Below, in pieces: positions 8,999 through 18,317 of a stretch of DNA of 64,000 nucleotides. Made by a program: the position numbers and the translations under genes. Position 1 is the stretch's first letter. Each line of letters starts with the position of its first letter. The stretch comes from Streptomyces cucumeris. Lineage in GTDB: Bacteria > Actinomycetota > Actinomycetes > Streptomycetales > Streptomycetaceae. Where the stretch lies: positions 62,001 through 126,000 of the forward strand of contig NZ_JANCLX010000003.1 in NCBI RefSeq assembly GCF_024295805.1, read 5' to 3'. The notes below the pieces were generated by a model, which had not been told where the DNA came from, did not search any database, and saw only the letters and a list, made by a program, of their open reading frames with translations.

Positions 8999-11900
8999 TC
9001 AGCCACCGCCCGGTACGTTCGTGGGCATGCCCGGCATGCCCACGGCGAGCTGGGAGATCTGCGGGTCCGTCAGTGCGCCCTGGAAGGCCCATACGTCCGA
9101 GACGGCACCGGGCCAGTACTCGCCCCAGTTGATCCCGGTCTTGGCCCGGCCCAGTTGCAGGGGCTGCGTGGCCTTGAAGGACAGCACGTTCTCCGCCTGG
9201 GAGATCCGGTCGGCGCAACCTGTGTCATCCGGGACACCGTCCTCGTCGGTGTCCCCACAGGCGACCTCCTCCAGCTCTCCGTTGACGTAAAGCCGGAGTT
9301 CCCTGGCGAACCCGTCGTAGACGAGTGCCAGATGGGTCCAGTCGGTGGGGCCGTGGAACTGGCCGTTCTCGACCTGAGCGACCGTGGCGTCCTTGCTGTC
9401 CGTGCCTGCCATCGAGATCTGCCACCGCCCAGGATCCATATCCGGGTTCGCGCTGGGCGCGTACCGCACCGCGAACGCGCTCTGCTGCGCCCCCGGCGCA
9501 CTCAGCAGTGTCACGCCGTTCTTGGGTACGGCCGCGGCCTGTGCCCATGCGGTGACGGTGAAGCTGGCGCTGGTGTCCACCGGCACGGTGGACGTCGTGG
9601 CGTGGTCGTCGATGCCGTCGAGCGACACTCCGCCGTCGACCCAGCCCGGTCCGACCTTCGCGCCGCCGTGGAGTGTCATGGTGTTGCCCGAGGCGGAGGC
9701 ATCCGGTGTGGTGAGCGGTGAGCCGGATGTGCCGGATGTCTTCTCGAAGGTCCAGCGGCCCTTGACCAGGGCGCGCTGCTTGAAGAGTTGCTGCACCTCA
9801 CCGGCCGAGACCGGGCGGTCGAAGAGCCGGACGTCGTCGATGGTGCCCGGGAAGTGGTTGCCGACGTTTCCGTCATAGGTGCCGGCGCCGATGGTCATGG
9901 CCCGGTCCGCGTAGAACGCTCCGGCCAGCCGGGTGGATCCGGCGCGTGTTCCGTTGACGTACAGGGTGAGCGTGTCGGCGACGGTGTCGTGCACACCGGC
10001 CAGGTGCACCCATTCCCCCGCGCGCGCCGTGGTGCCGTCCGGCTGCATCGCGCGGATGGGGTTCGCGTTCGTGGTGTCCGCGGAGTACTGGTTGACCGCC
10101 CATCGGTCGTAGGTCTTGGAGTAGTACAGCTCGAAGCCCGGAGCGTGTTCACCGCCCTGGGCCGTGATGACGGCCGTGCCGTCCGGTGTGCGGTCCAGCT
10201 TGGCCCACGCCGAGACGGTGAAGCTGCGGGAGGAGTTGATATGCGGGGCCCGGTCCCGGCCGATCCTGGCGTAGCCGTCGGTGCCGTTGAAGTGGGCGGC
10301 CTTGCCCGCCACCCCGGCGGCGCCGGTGGTCACACCGCCGGAGTACGTCGCCGGGATCACTCCGCCGTGGCCCCGGACCTCGGTGGCTCCGGTGTCCTCG
10401 TCGAGGGGGAAGACGGCCAGGGCCGGGCGGCCGGGGTCGCCCACGGTCTGCCGGGTGTAGAGCGTGTGGACCTCGTCCTGGGCGACCGGCTTGTCGAAGA
10501 CCTGTGTCTCGTCGATGGTGCCGGGGAGGAAGTTCTTGGGCTTGCCCTGCGACGCACCCGCGCCGAGTTGCAGCCCTCTGCGCGCGTTCCAGTCGATCTG
10601 GTGGGAGGCCGAGCCCACGAGCTTGTCGTTGACGAAGAGCTGGAGCTTGCCGTCCACACTGTCATAGGTACCGACGAGATGGGTCCAAACCCCGGCCTGG
10701 ACACCACCCGGTGCGGGTGCCATCGCACGCACGACCGTGGCATCGGCCTTGTCGTCGGCGAAGGTGTTGAACACCCAGCGCTGGTACGTGGCCGAGTAGT
10801 ACAGCTCGTAGCCCGCGGTCTCGTTGCCGATCTGCGAGGCGACCATCGCGGTGTGGTCCGGCACCTCGGCGAGCTTCACCCAGGTCGATACGGAGAACCC
10901 GCGGGTGCTGTCGACCACGGACAGATCGGTGGAGGCGTAGCCGTCGGTGCCGTTCAGGGCGAGGCCCTTGCCCGCCACGCCCTCGGCGCCGGTCTCGGCA
11001 CCGCCGTGCAGGGCGAGGGTACGCGGCGGGGTGGATCCCTCGGACCGCGTCGCACCGGCCGGCTCGTCAAGCTGCCAGGTGGCGCGCTCGGGCTGGCCGG
11101 CCTTCACCCGGAACTGGTAGGTGCGGATCTCCGATCCGTTGCCCGCCTGGTCGAAGGCCTGTGCCGTGAGGAAGTTCAGCCCCGGTTTCGCGGGAAGGAC
11201 CTTGACCGAACGACTGGCTCCGCCGGAGGTCGCGGTCTGGTTCGCGGACACGGGGTCGCTGTTGACGCCCCACCGGTAGCGCGTCACATCGGCCGAGGAG
11301 GAGTCGAAGGTGAAGGTGCCGTACTGGCCGACTCCGTCCAGCCAGGGGTCATCCGGGTCCTCGGGGTCGGAGGACGGGTACTCCCCGGAGCCGATCGCGG
11401 GTGCCTTCGGTACCGAGGTGTCGTGGATGAAGTAGCAGCCGGTCGGATCGCCCGCGGTGGACCACGGTGAGTACTGGGCGCCGTCGTAGGACCGGACGTA
11501 CCAGTCCACGGCCTTGTTGGACGGGATCGAGGACGGCAGGGACACCCGGAACTCCGACCCCGACCTCTTCGATGACGTCAGCCCCGGTTTCCACCGTGCG
11601 ACGACACCCTTGCCGTCACCGTTGTCCCAGGCGGCTTGGAACTGGACCGCGACCCGGTCACCATCGGGATCGGTGATGTGGTTCGCGTAGATCTTGCCCA
11701 GCGTCCGCACCCGCGGCGCGTCCCCCGGCTTCTTGCAGACGCCCCCGTACTCCATGGTCAGCTGCGACATCCTGATCTGACCCGGCGGGCGGTTGTACTT
11801 CACCCGCAGATAGGCGTCGTCGGAGAAGCGCTTCCAGCCGTAGGGGTCGCTCTCGCTCGACGCCTTGAGCCCGAACGTCATCGTCGGCCACTTCTTGTCC

Positions 11901-13300
11901 GCGGCCTGCTGCACCGCAGACTTCACCGAGAACTCCGCGTCCTTGGCCGAACATCCCTCGAAGCCATGGGCGAACGACTCCGTGGCCAGGTGATCGGCCC
12001 AGAAGCCGGAGGAGTTCTGGGAGTTCCAGGTGGTCGAGGAGGAGATGCCCTTGGTGCGCCACAGCTCCACCCCACGGTCGCTGCAGGAGGCGGACCAGGT
12101 GTTGCGCACCACGAACTCCGCGGACAGCACGGACTTCCCCGCGAACCTCGAGGTCGGTATCCGGTAGAAGAGCCGCTTGGTGTCCTCGGGCTTGCAGTAG
12201 TTCCAGCCGCAGTAGCCGAGACCGCCGTCGGAGTCACCGTTGAACTTCCACTGCGGTGAGGAGGCCCAGTACTTCGACGCCATCGTCCAGGCCGTCGCCT
12301 TCGGCGAATACCACTGCGGATCGATGAACACCGGGTAGACGGTGTCCTTCCCCTTCAGCACCTCGGTGTCGGGCCTGAGCACCATCTCGTTCTGGGCGCC
12401 GGGGACTTCGACCCCCACCGGAGCCAGTTTGCCGGACTCGCCCGCACCCGGTTCCTGGTCCGGCCCACCGGCGGTGTTCAGCGGTGTCCGCTCACCCGTC
12501 CGGCCCTTCGTACCGCTCTTGTCCTTGCGCTGGGAAGGGGCGGCACCTGGGCTGGAGTCCCACATCACCGGCTGCGGCGCCTCGAACACCGTCCCGCCGG
12601 CGCCCTTGTCCTTCGCCTCGACACCACCCGACTCGGCCTTGCGGACATCGAGCCCCTCGGCGTCCAGCTTGAGCCGTAACTCAGCCAGCGCCCGACTCGA
12701 GGCCGCCTCGGCGGACTTCACCACCAGCAGCTGTGTGAAGCCGTCCTCCTGCGCTCCCATCCGCAGATCCACACCCGGTAACACATCCGGGTACGTGGCG
12801 GTGTCCCCCTGGAGACGAGGCGTCGGCAGAGCGGCGGGCCAGGAGAGCGCCAGCTTGCGTCCGGCCTTCACCATCCGGACCAGCGGCTCGTCGCCACCAC
12901 CGGAGAACGCGAGATCGACGGTCGTGGCCTTGGGGGCCACCATCCCGCCCCCCGCGGTGGCCAAGGTGGTGTCGATGGGCTTCCACGCGCCGTCCACACG
13001 AGCCCGTACCGGCCGCAGATACTCCCTGGCCTCCAGCTTCCCATCGGGAGTGGCGAAGACCTCGCTGCTCTCCCCACGCAGGGAAGCGATCTCCACAGCC
13101 TCGCCCTCCCGCTCGGCGAGGGCTCGCGCCCGGCCTTCGTCAGCGGCCGTCTTCGTACCGTGCTGGGTGGCGGCCGCCCGACGGGTCGGCTCCTGTGCGA
13201 CGGCGGACCGCGCACCGTGTGTCGGTAAGACCCCCAGCACCACCGCCGCGGCCAACACCGCGCCGGGCACACGAGTGCGCCGCCATCTGCCCCGAGGCAT
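8999..13300 (-). CDS. Secreted multi-LamG-domain protein
   Basis: A 1433-residue exported protein. The start at 13300 (MPRGRWRR) follows GGGGGAG at good spacing, and a signal peptide ends near AVAQE. The N-terminal half resembles the beta-rich wall-associated proteins often encoded beside actinomycete RHS genes. It is followed by three LamG/concanavalin-like jelly-roll modules, each opening with a short TWQLDE-, FPLDE- or TFEK-like strand and containing a FNGTDGYA-type motif and a later FPGTIDE/FPGTIDD-type motif (roughly residues 760-960, 965-1180 and 1185-1420). LamG modules usually bind glycans or proteins outside the cell. It lies 128 nt upstream of the RHS gene on the same strand, so the two are probably co-expressed; it may help export, anchor or present the toxin. 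No catalytic motif is evident. Confidence 0.85.
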   Translation of the reverse strand: MPRGRWRRTRVPGAVLAAAVVLGVLPTHGARSAVAQEPTRRAAATQHGTKTAADEGRARALAEREGEAVEIASLRGESSEVFATPDGKLEAREYLRPVRARVDGAWKPIDTTLATAGGGMVAPKATTVDLAFSGGGDEPLVRMVKAGRKLALSWPAALPTPRLQGDTATYPDVLPGVDLRMGAQEDGFTQLLVVKSAEAASSRALAELRLKLDAEGLDVRKAESGGVEAKDKGAGGTVFEAPQPVMWDSSPGAAPSQRKDKSGTKGRTGERTPLNTAGGPDQEPGAGESGKLAPVGVEVPGAQNEMVLRPDTEVLKGKDTVYPVFIDPQWYSPKATAWTMASKYWASSPQWKFNGDSDGGLGYCGWNYCKPEDTKRLFYRIPTSRFAGKSVLSAEFVVRNTWSASCSDRGVELWRTKGISSSTTWNSQNSSGFWADHLATESFAHGFEGCSAKDAEFSVKSAVQQAADKKWPTMTFGLKASSESDPYGWKRFSDDAYLRVKYNRPPGQIRMSQLTMEYGGVCKKPGDAPRVRTLGKIYANHITDPDGDRVAVQFQAAWDNGDGKGVVARWKPGLTSSKRSGSEFRVSLPSSIPSNKAVDWYVRSYDGAQYSPWSTAGDPTGCYFIHDTSVPKAPAIGSGEYPSSDPEDPDDPWLDGVGQYGTFTFDSSSADVTRYRWGVNSDPVSANQTATSGGASRSVKVLPAKPGLNFLTAQAFDQAGNGSEIRTYQFRVKAGQPERATWQLDEPAGATRSEGSTPPRTLALHGGAETGAEGVAGKGLALNGTDGYASTDLSVVDSTRGFSVSTWVKLAEVPDHTAMVASQIGNETAGYELYYSATYQRWVFNTFADDKADATVVRAMAPAPGGVQAGVWTHLVGTYDSVDGKLQLFVNDKLVGSASHQIDWNARRGLQLGAGASQGKPKNFLPGTIDETQVFDKPVAQDEVHTLYTRQTVGDPGRPALAVFPLDEDTGATEVRGHGGVIPATYSGGVTTGAAGVAGKAAHFNGTDGYARIGRDRAPHINSSRSFTVSAWAKLDRTPDGTAVITAQGGEHAPGFELYYSKTYDRWAVNQYSADTTNANPIRAMQPDGTTARAGEWVHLAGVHDTVADTLTLYVNGTRAGSTRLAGAFYADRAMTIGAGTYDGNVGNHFPGTIDDVRLFDRPVSAGEVQQLFKQRALVKGRWTFEKTSGTSGSPLTTPDASASGNTMTLHGGAKVGPGWVDGGVSLDGIDDHATTSTVPVDTSASFTVTAWAQAAAVPKNGVTLLSAPGAQQSAFAVRYAPSANPDMDPGRWQISMAGTDSKDATVAQVENGQFHGPTDWTHLALVYDGFARELRLYVNGELEEVACGDTDEDGVPDDTGCADRISQAENVLSFKATQPLQLGRAKTGINWGEYWPGAVSDVWAFQGALTDPQISQLAVGMPGMPTNVPGGG

Positions 13301-13634
13301 GACTGACTCCCCCCACAGGGCCTCCCCAGACCCCATGTTTATTTGTGAACGATTCTGGACGGAATCGTGAAGATGACGCTACGAAGCAGTTCGCACACCC
13401 GTCCAGGGGGTAAAAAAAGTACATACGGCCATTTAAGGTGCAATCACATCACCAACTTCACGTGACATGTGCCACACGCCACCCGGCAGACAGAGCCACA
13501 ACGCGGTCTACCACGGCCACTTCACGTGCAACCGGAACGGTCCCCGAGGCGGGCCGCGCCTCCTGAGGGCGACGCGGGAGCGCGCTCCCACACGCTCCCT
13601 GTATTCGTTGATACGTCTTGATAAAGTCCGATTC
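13301..13634. promoter_or_regulatory. Intergenic region with paired ACTTCACGTG motif
   Basis: No convincing gene is seen in these 334 nt. The sequence is AT-richer than its surroundings near 13370-13470, includes a T-run (around 13410), and should carry the divergent promoters of the LamG gene and of the gene at 13635. A 10-bp word, ACTTCACGTG, occurs twice (13455-13464 and 13519-13528), which could be a regulator site. Confidence 0.35.
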
Positions 13635-14147
13635 ATGCATGCATCATCGGTGATGTTTGTGAGCGACGGCGTCTTCGGTATCGCGGATGATGTCGAAGAA
13701 CCCTTCGGCACGGCCTGTTGGTCGGCCGGGCTGGCCGCACCCATGGCATACGGGGCATGGGTGCGCACCGGTATCCACACCGGCTTCGTGAAGATCGGGG
13801 CCGAGACCGCCGATACGGCGCCACCCGAACAGACGGCGCCGTGGGAAGAGGTCGTCGAGATCAGTGTGCGGTCGGTGGAGGGGGATCTGCGGGTGGCCTC
13901 CGCCCATGACGCCGTTCTCACCGAACTTCCGGTGCTCAACCCCCGGGGGCCGGGCTGGTACCGCGTCAGGGTGCACGCCCGGGGACGGGCGTCGAACCCC
14001 GGCGGGACGAACACCGTGCCCACCGAGCGCTATCTCGTCACCGCCTGGCCGCAGGAACCGGCGCCCCCCGTGGTGCTCCGGAGCAGTCCGCTGATCGTGG
14101 AGACACAGCTCGCACACGCCGATGACCCGCCGTGGGAGCGGCGGTAG
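13635..14147 (+). CDS. Hypothetical protein
   Basis: A 170-residue soluble protein (MHASSVMFVSDGVFG...) that I do not recognise. It appears beta-rich, with a run of alternating hydrophobic residues and a GWYRVRVHARGR segment around residue 115. There is no signal peptide or membrane segment. The start is uncertain: the ATG at 13635 has no clear Shine-Dalgarno sequence and the in-frame ATG at residue 7 (MFVSDG) is also possible. Upstream in-frame sequence to 13467 is not protein-like. It is divergent from the LamG/RHS genes and convergent with the GAF-ANTAR gene. A role in handling the RHS system cannot be supported from sequence. Confidence 0.7.
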   Translation: MHASSVMFVSDGVFGIADDVEEPFGTACWSAGLAAPMAYGAWVRTGIHTGFVKIGAETADTAPPEQTAPWEEVVEISVRSVEGDLRVASAHDAVLTELPVLNPRGPGWYRVRVHARGRASNPGGTNTVPTERYLVTAWPQEPAPPVVLRSSPLIVETQLAHADDPPWERR

Positions 14148-14186
14148 CCGTACGCACCTGACGCCCGGCCGGGGAAGCGCCCCGGG

Positions 14187-14894
14187 TCAGCGGGCTCCGG
14201 GGATCCGCCCGGTCTTGACGACCATGTGGGCGACGTCCCGGAGCTTGATGTTCTGGTCCTGAGAGCTCTTCTTCAGTACCTCGAACGCCTGGTCCTCCGT
14301 GACCTTGAAGCGCTCCATGATGATGCCGAGCGCCTCGCCGATCTCGTTACGGGTCTCCATCGCGGTGTGCAACTGGGCGGTGCTGCGGGCGCTGGAGAAA
14401 GCCACCGCCGCATGTGAGGCGAGGATCCAGCCGACGTTCTCGGAGGTGGCGGTGAAGACGCCGGGCCGTGAGGAGTACAGGTCGAGCGCCCCCAGGGAAC
14501 CCTCCTCGGTGAACAGGAGGAACCCCATCATGCTGCCCACGCCCAACTCCCGGGCCCTGGGGGCGTAGCGGGGCCAGCGCGGCTGGCTCTCGGTCATGTC
14601 CTTGATCCGGTACGCCTCGTGCAGGGTACGGGCCGCGTCGAAACACGGGCCCTCCCCCGCGTCCTGCTGCGCCGCGTCGGACTGGTGCACCAGATCGCTG
14701 CTGGCCGCCACTGTCCGCACACTCTTGTGGTTCTCCAGGATGAGCACACCCGCGTTCTCACACCCTTCGACGAGGTTCACGGCGTGCCGGACGATCTCGT
14801 CGAGAGTGCTCTGCACCGAGGGCTGCGCCAGCAGCGTCCGTGACATCTCCGCCACCGCCACCGCGAGCTCTTCCCATGTGCGCTGCTCTCCCAT
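14187..14894 (-). CDS. GAF and ANTAR domain regulator
   Basis: A 235-residue cytosolic regulator. The start at 14894 (MGEQRTWEEL) is set by GGGAG about 6 nt upstream. Residues ~15-160 form a GAF sensor domain (STLDEIVRHAVNLVEGCENAGVL, later GFLLFTEEGSLGALDLYS). Residues ~170-230 form an ANTAR RNA-binding domain (AMETRNEIGEALGIIMERFKVT). ANTAR proteins bind paired stem-loops in nascent RNA and prevent termination. The GAF domain presumably senses a small molecule or redox state; the ligand is unknown. It is a stand-alone gene facing away from the following membrane protein gene. Many such proteins exist in Streptomyces, so the regulon cannot be guessed. Confidence 0.88.
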   Translation of the reverse strand: MGEQRTWEELAVAVAEMSRTLLAQPSVQSTLDEIVRHAVNLVEGCENAGVLILENHKSVRTVAASSDLVHQSDAAQQDAGEGPCFDAARTLHEAYRIKDMTESQPRWPRYAPRARELGVGSMMGFLLFTEEGSLGALDLYSSRPGVFTATSENVGWILASHAAVAFSSARSTAQLHTAMETRNEIGEALGIIMERFKVTEDQAFEVLKKSSQDQNIKLRDVAHMVVKTGRIPGAR

Positions 14895-15069
14895 GAACGT
14901 CTCCCACTCCGGTCTTCCCGCCACCACCTGGGCCGGGGACAGCTTTCCACACCGCGTGGCGGGCCATGTCCGGGCACGCCACAGCCCGTCACACGGGCGG
15001 GGCGGTCTGAGTACGTCCTGAGTATCCGGACGGATGCGGGGTCCTGCGCATACCCCGATTCTTGTCCGC

Positions 15070-15357
15070 ATGAGTGACACACCGGTCAAACAGCAGAGTA
15101 CGGCCGCGTTCTACGGTCAGGCGGTCGCGTCGTTCTCCATCGCCATGGCGGCCACCGCCGTCGGCATCTTCCGGCTGGAGGCCGACGCCTGGGTGCGCGG
15201 TTTCCTCGCCATCGCCGTGCTCTACCTGGTGACCTCCGCCTTCACCCTGGCCAAGGTGATCCGGGACCGGCAGGAGGCCGGACAGATCGTCAGCCGGGTC
15301 GATCAGGCGAGGGTGGAGCGGCTGCTCTCCGAGCACGACCCCTTCGAGAAGCTGTGA
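15070..15357 (+). CDS. YiaA/YiaB-family small membrane protein
   Basis: A 95-residue inner-membrane protein. The start at 15070 gives MSDTPVKQQSTAAFYGQ. Two hydrophobic segments (about residues 17-36 and 42-62) are joined by a short loop containing FRLEADAWVRG, as in the YiaA/YiaB (YiaAB) domain. A charged cytoplasmic tail follows. The function of the family is not known. It is monocistronic between the divergent GAF-ANTAR gene and the convergent NmrA-like gene. Confidence 0.85.
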   Translation: MSDTPVKQQSTAAFYGQAVASFSIAMAATAVGIFRLEADAWVRGFLAIAVLYLVTSAFTLAKVIRDRQEAGQIVSRVDQARVERLLSEHDPFEKL

Positions 15358-15381
15358 GCGCCACCGCCGGGAGGTGTCGGC

Positions 15382-15399
15382 CGGCCCGTCCCCGGGCCG
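15382..15399. terminator. Short GC hairpin between convergent genes
   Basis: A perfect 7-bp inverted repeat (arms 15382-15388 and 15393-15399, 4-nt loop) lies in the 43-nt gap between two converging genes, where a bidirectional terminator is expected. It is short, so the call is tentative. Confidence 0.4.
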
Positions 15400-15400
15400 C

Positions 15401-16270
15401 TCACCCCTCCCAGCGGTGCCCGCGCAGATAGTCCTCCAGCGACAGCGTCCCGGGGCGCTCCTGCCGCAGCCGCGCGAGGTCGGCCGCGTAGCCGGTGGTC
15501 TCGAACCAGCGGTTCATCACGTACATCTCCTCGCCCTGCTGGGCGCGGAAGTCCTCCCAGGAGACGCGTCGCACCTGAACCGCCCGTCGCAGAACCCGGG
15601 CGAAGACCTCGGCGGTCCGCGTCATGGACAGCTCGTCACCGGCCAGATCCACCGACCGCCCCTTCCACTGCGCGGGTCGGCTCAGGGCCAGCAGGGTGAA
15701 GGCGCCGATGTCCTCGACGCTGACCTGCTGTACGGGCCGGTCCGGTGACAGCGGTGTCTCCAGGACACCGTCCATGAGCTCGGACCGGCGGCCCTCCCAG
15801 TTCTCCATCAGGAACACCGGCCGCAGGACGGTGTACGGGAGCCGGCTGCGCGCGAGGTGCCGCTCGATCTCGTACTTGCTGTCGAAGTGCGGAATACCGG
15901 TGTTCCGGTCGGCGCTGCCCACCGAGCTGAACACGAAGTGGTCCACCCCCGCCTGCTCCGCCAGGTCCACCATGAGCCTGCCCTGGCGCACCTCGCCCTC
16001 GTAACCGGCCTCGAAGAACTGCGTCACGCAGAACACCGCGGCCACCCCGTCCAGGGCCGCGCGCAAGGAGTCCGCGTCGCCCAGGTCCCCGGCCACCACC
16101 TGTGCGCCCCGGTCCGCCAGGGCACGGGCGGCCGGTTTGCCCGGGCTGCGGGTCAGCGCCCGCACCGGCCGGTCCGCCGCCAGCAGATGCCGCGCAACGG
16201 CTCCTCCTTGCTGCCCGGTGGCTCCCACCACCAGCACCACGCGGCGCGGCTCTTGCCCATCAGACGCCAT
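15401..16270 (-). CDS. NmrA-family NAD(P)-binding protein
   Basis: A 289-residue atypical short-chain reductase-fold protein. The start at 16270 (MASDGQEPRRVV) follows an AGGTGG site. The N-terminus has the dinucleotide motif GATGQQGGAVARHLL (residues ~14-28). Asp pairs typical of the Rossmann fold (DLGDADSLRAAL) follow, and there is an SSVGSADRN strand near residue 110. The family includes NADPH-sensing regulators (NmrA, HSCARG) and isoflavone-reductase-like enzymes. No Tyr-x3-Lys catalytic pair is obvious, which favours a redox-sensing or binding role. It is an isolated gene and no partner is apparent. Confidence 0.85.
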   Translation of the reverse strand: MASDGQEPRRVVLVVGATGQQGGAVARHLLAADRPVRALTRSPGKPAARALADRGAQVVAGDLGDADSLRAALDGVAAVFCVTQFFEAGYEGEVRQGRLMVDLAEQAGVDHFVFSSVGSADRNTGIPHFDSKYEIERHLARSRLPYTVLRPVFLMENWEGRRSELMDGVLETPLSPDRPVQQVSVEDIGAFTLLALSRPAQWKGRSVDLAGDELSMTRTAEVFARVLRRAVQVRRVSWEDFRAQQGEEMYVMNRWFETTGYAADLARLRQERPGTLSLEDYLRGHRWEG

Positions 16271-16615
16271 CGGGACCCACCTCACGACACATCCAGCGGG
16301 GCCGACCGCTCCATGAGCGGCCCGGGCCCGTACCGGCAGCAACGGTCCATCGGTACCACCGGCCGCCCGTCGGCCAAACCCGGCTCTCCTCGCCACCGCC
16401 ACCGGGCCCGGACATGGGGATGCGGTCCGTGTCGGGCGCGATCGCGCTCAGCACGGACCGTCGAAGTCCGTATGACGGGGTGGTCTCCCCCGCCCTGTCC
16501 CCCAGAGGCGGTCGTCAGACGTCGGGCTGGTCATTCCCGAGGCGACTGCTGACCGCCGGTGCCGTACCGACCGAGGTCATCCGGTCGTCGGCATCATCAG
16601 CCGTGCCGCCGAGGT
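16271..16615. other. Gene-free stretch, 345 nt
   Basis: I see no supportable gene or RNA here. Frames crossing it on both strands lack start sites and protein-like composition. It should contain the promoter of the NmrA-like gene (next to 16270) and the 3' end region of the secreted protein gene. Confidence 0.4.
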
Positions 16616-17278
16616 CTACTTGGCGAACACCGCTTTCCCGTTGCCCTCACAGGACGCCTTCTCCGCCGTGGTCATGGGACGGCTGCGGACGACGACCGAG
16701 CTGTTCTTTCCGCCTGTTCCGTTTTCCGCCGGGCTGGTGATGGTGTCCGGCACGAACCAGTAATAGTGGTCCCACTTGGGGCTGTCGTAATGCGTCTGCC
16801 ATTCACCGGAGACATCCCGCATGAGCTGGGCACGGGAGATCCACGCGACTTCCCCGGGCTTCGCCGTCACGTTCTGCTCGTCGGACTCCGTCGACTCTCT
16901 GGTCCAGGTGTGACCGTAGGTCGTGGTCACGCTGAGATCGACGATGTCCATGATTTTCGCACCGACGGTGATGGAAACGCCGATGGAATCGGTGGAACCG
17001 ACCTTCTGCGTCCAGCTCAGCTTCTTGGTGCTGTCCGAGGTGCTGCAGTTGTAGAGGGTGTCCGAGACCTGCTGGAAATTGCCGAGGTAGGGCTCACCCA
17101 TCTGAGGGGAGTTGAAGGTGCACTTCCCCTCTCCGGATTCGCAGTCCGCCAGCAGCTGCTCACGCGTGGGCTCGTCGGCCGCCGAAGCGACCACCGTCCC
17201 GGCCGTCGCGAGCCCGCAGGTCGCTAGGGATATCACTAGCATCCGGCCGGCGTTCCGCCGCATGTGGCGCAGGGCCAT
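16616..17278 (-). CDS. Secreted beta-rich protein, possibly aerolysin-like
   Basis: A 220-residue exported protein. The start at 17278 (MALRHMRRN) follows AAAGG. The signal peptide ends at an AxA site (VVASA-ADEP, about residues 30-34). The mature chain has Cys residues near its beginning (ADCESGEGKC) and one near the C-terminus. Its middle is a long Ser/Thr-rich alternating region (SWTQKVGSTDSIGVSITVG, then a DIVDLSVTTTYGHTWT stretch). That pattern resembles the stem of aerolysin/ETX-MTX2-type pore-forming proteins, but I cannot confirm the family without a profile search. It is monocistronic with a 318-nt upstream region. It could equally be a secreted structural or inhibitor protein. Confidence 0.65.
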   Translation of the reverse strand: MALRHMRRNAGRMLVISLATCGLATAGTVVASAADEPTREQLLADCESGEGKCTFNSPQMGEPYLGNFQQVSDTLYNCSTSDSTKKLSWTQKVGSTDSIGVSITVGAKIMDIVDLSVTTTYGHTWTRESTESDEQNVTAKPGEVAWISRAQLMRDVSGEWQTHYDSPKWDHYYWFVPDTITSPAENGTGGKNSSVVVRSRPMTTAEKASCEGNGKAVFAK

Positions 17279-17596
17279 GTGAACGCACCTTTCTCTTGCC
17301 GTCTGACGGCACGCCAACAGACCGCACCGGCGAACGGCGAGGGGGAGGCGTACGACCTCAGAGGGAAGATGGAATCCGCGGAAGAAGTCCCTCCGCGTGA
17401 AAAGAGTTTCTACCATAAACAGGTAAACCGCGGAAGCAGCGTTCACATCTGACGCATCGTCAATAAGGCGTCGCAGCAAGCCGGACGGGATTTCGATCGG
17501 AGCGCGGAGTCATTGCATAAGTCTTCAACGATGCATGTACATGAAGGATTGAATAAGGAACATCGACGCCGCGGTAAAGAAGAGAACTGATCACCT
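17279..17596. other. Upstream region of secreted protein gene
   Basis: No gene is supported in these 318 nt. The part at 17440-17580 is AT-rich for this genome and includes several poly-A-like stretches, which suits a promoter for the gene starting at 17278. No clear dyad or RNA fold was spotted. Confidence 0.35.
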
Positions 17597-18190
17597 TTAC
17601 GCCGGAGGCCGCAGACCGGCCAGGAGAACCCGGAGGGCCAGATCACTGGCCTCGTCGAGCGGGGTCTCGTCCAGCAGACCGCCGACGGCCAGCACGGCGA
17701 GTCCGTGCACCGTGGAGAACGCGACCTGGGCGAGGCGGGCCGGGTCGCCGGGGCGGACGGCGCCGGCCGCCTGCGCCTCCGCGAGCAGCCGGGACGCGAT
17801 GTCCAGGGAGTGATGGCCGAGTTGGCGCAGCTCCTCGCTGGACCGCTCCTCGTGCTTCGCGGCGAACATCAGGTGCAGCAGGGCGTGACGTTCGACCGCG
17901 AACCCGAGGTACGCCCTGCCGAGCGCCTCCAGGCGCCGCTCGACCCCGCCGGGACCGTCCGCGGCCTCGCCCAGACGCCGGTTGAACTCGGTGAATCCAC
18001 TGACCGCGAGGGCGTCGAGGAGGGCCTGCCGGTCGCGGAAGTGCCGGGTCGGGGCGGCGTGACTCACCCCGAGGTCACGGGCGAGACCGCGCAGGGAGAG
18101 CCCGGCGGGGCCGGACTCGGTGAGCACGGCCTCGGCGCGCTCCAGCAGGGCGGCCCTCAGGTTGCCGTGATGGTAGGAGCCCTCGGCCAC
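17597..18190 (-). CDS. TetR/AcrR-family repressor
   Basis: A 197-residue regulator. The GTG start at 18190 is chosen because GAGGAGA lies upstream and because the chain then opens directly with the family pattern (EGSYHHGNLRAALLERAEAVL). The helix-turn-helix is at residues ~25-55 (LSLRGLARDLGVSHAAPTRHF). The ligand-binding C-terminal half ends in a TetR_C_33-like region. It is divergent from an SDR gene starting at 18318. An imperfect dyad in the gap is a candidate operator through which it may control itself and the SDR. The ligand is unknown. Confidence 0.88.
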   Translation of the reverse strand: MAEGSYHHGNLRAALLERAEAVLTESGPAGLSLRGLARDLGVSHAAPTRHFRDRQALLDALAVSGFTEFNRRLGEAADGPGGVERRLEALGRAYLGFAVERHALLHLMFAAKHEERSSEELRQLGHHSLDIASRLLAEAQAAGAVRPGDPARLAQVAFSTVHGLAVLAVGGLLDETPLDEASDLALRVLLAGLRPPA

Positions 18191-18234
18191 GGTGATCTCT
18201 CCTCGCTGTCGCCGGTCGATGCCGTCGATCAATG

Positions 18235-18251
18235 TTGTCGGTTGACTACAA
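18235..18251. promoter_or_regulatory. Candidate TetR operator in divergent gap
   Basis: Dyad TTGTcGgttgacCtACAA-like, spanning 17 bp: outer arms TTGT (18235-18238) and ACAA (18248-18251) plus one inner matching pair. It lies between the TetR gene start (18190) and the SDR start (18318), overlapping a TTGAC that could be a -35 box. Confidence 0.45.
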
Positions 18252-18317
18252 TGCTGGCAGGTGCCTACATTCATTATCCCGTACGTCGCCCAGCCCGAGA
18301 AAGCGGAGTGTCCGACC

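Noticed and set aside
14148..14190. Hairpin between the hypothetical gene and the GAF-ANTAR gene
   Set aside because: Pairing is bulged and runs into the coding region; not convincing.
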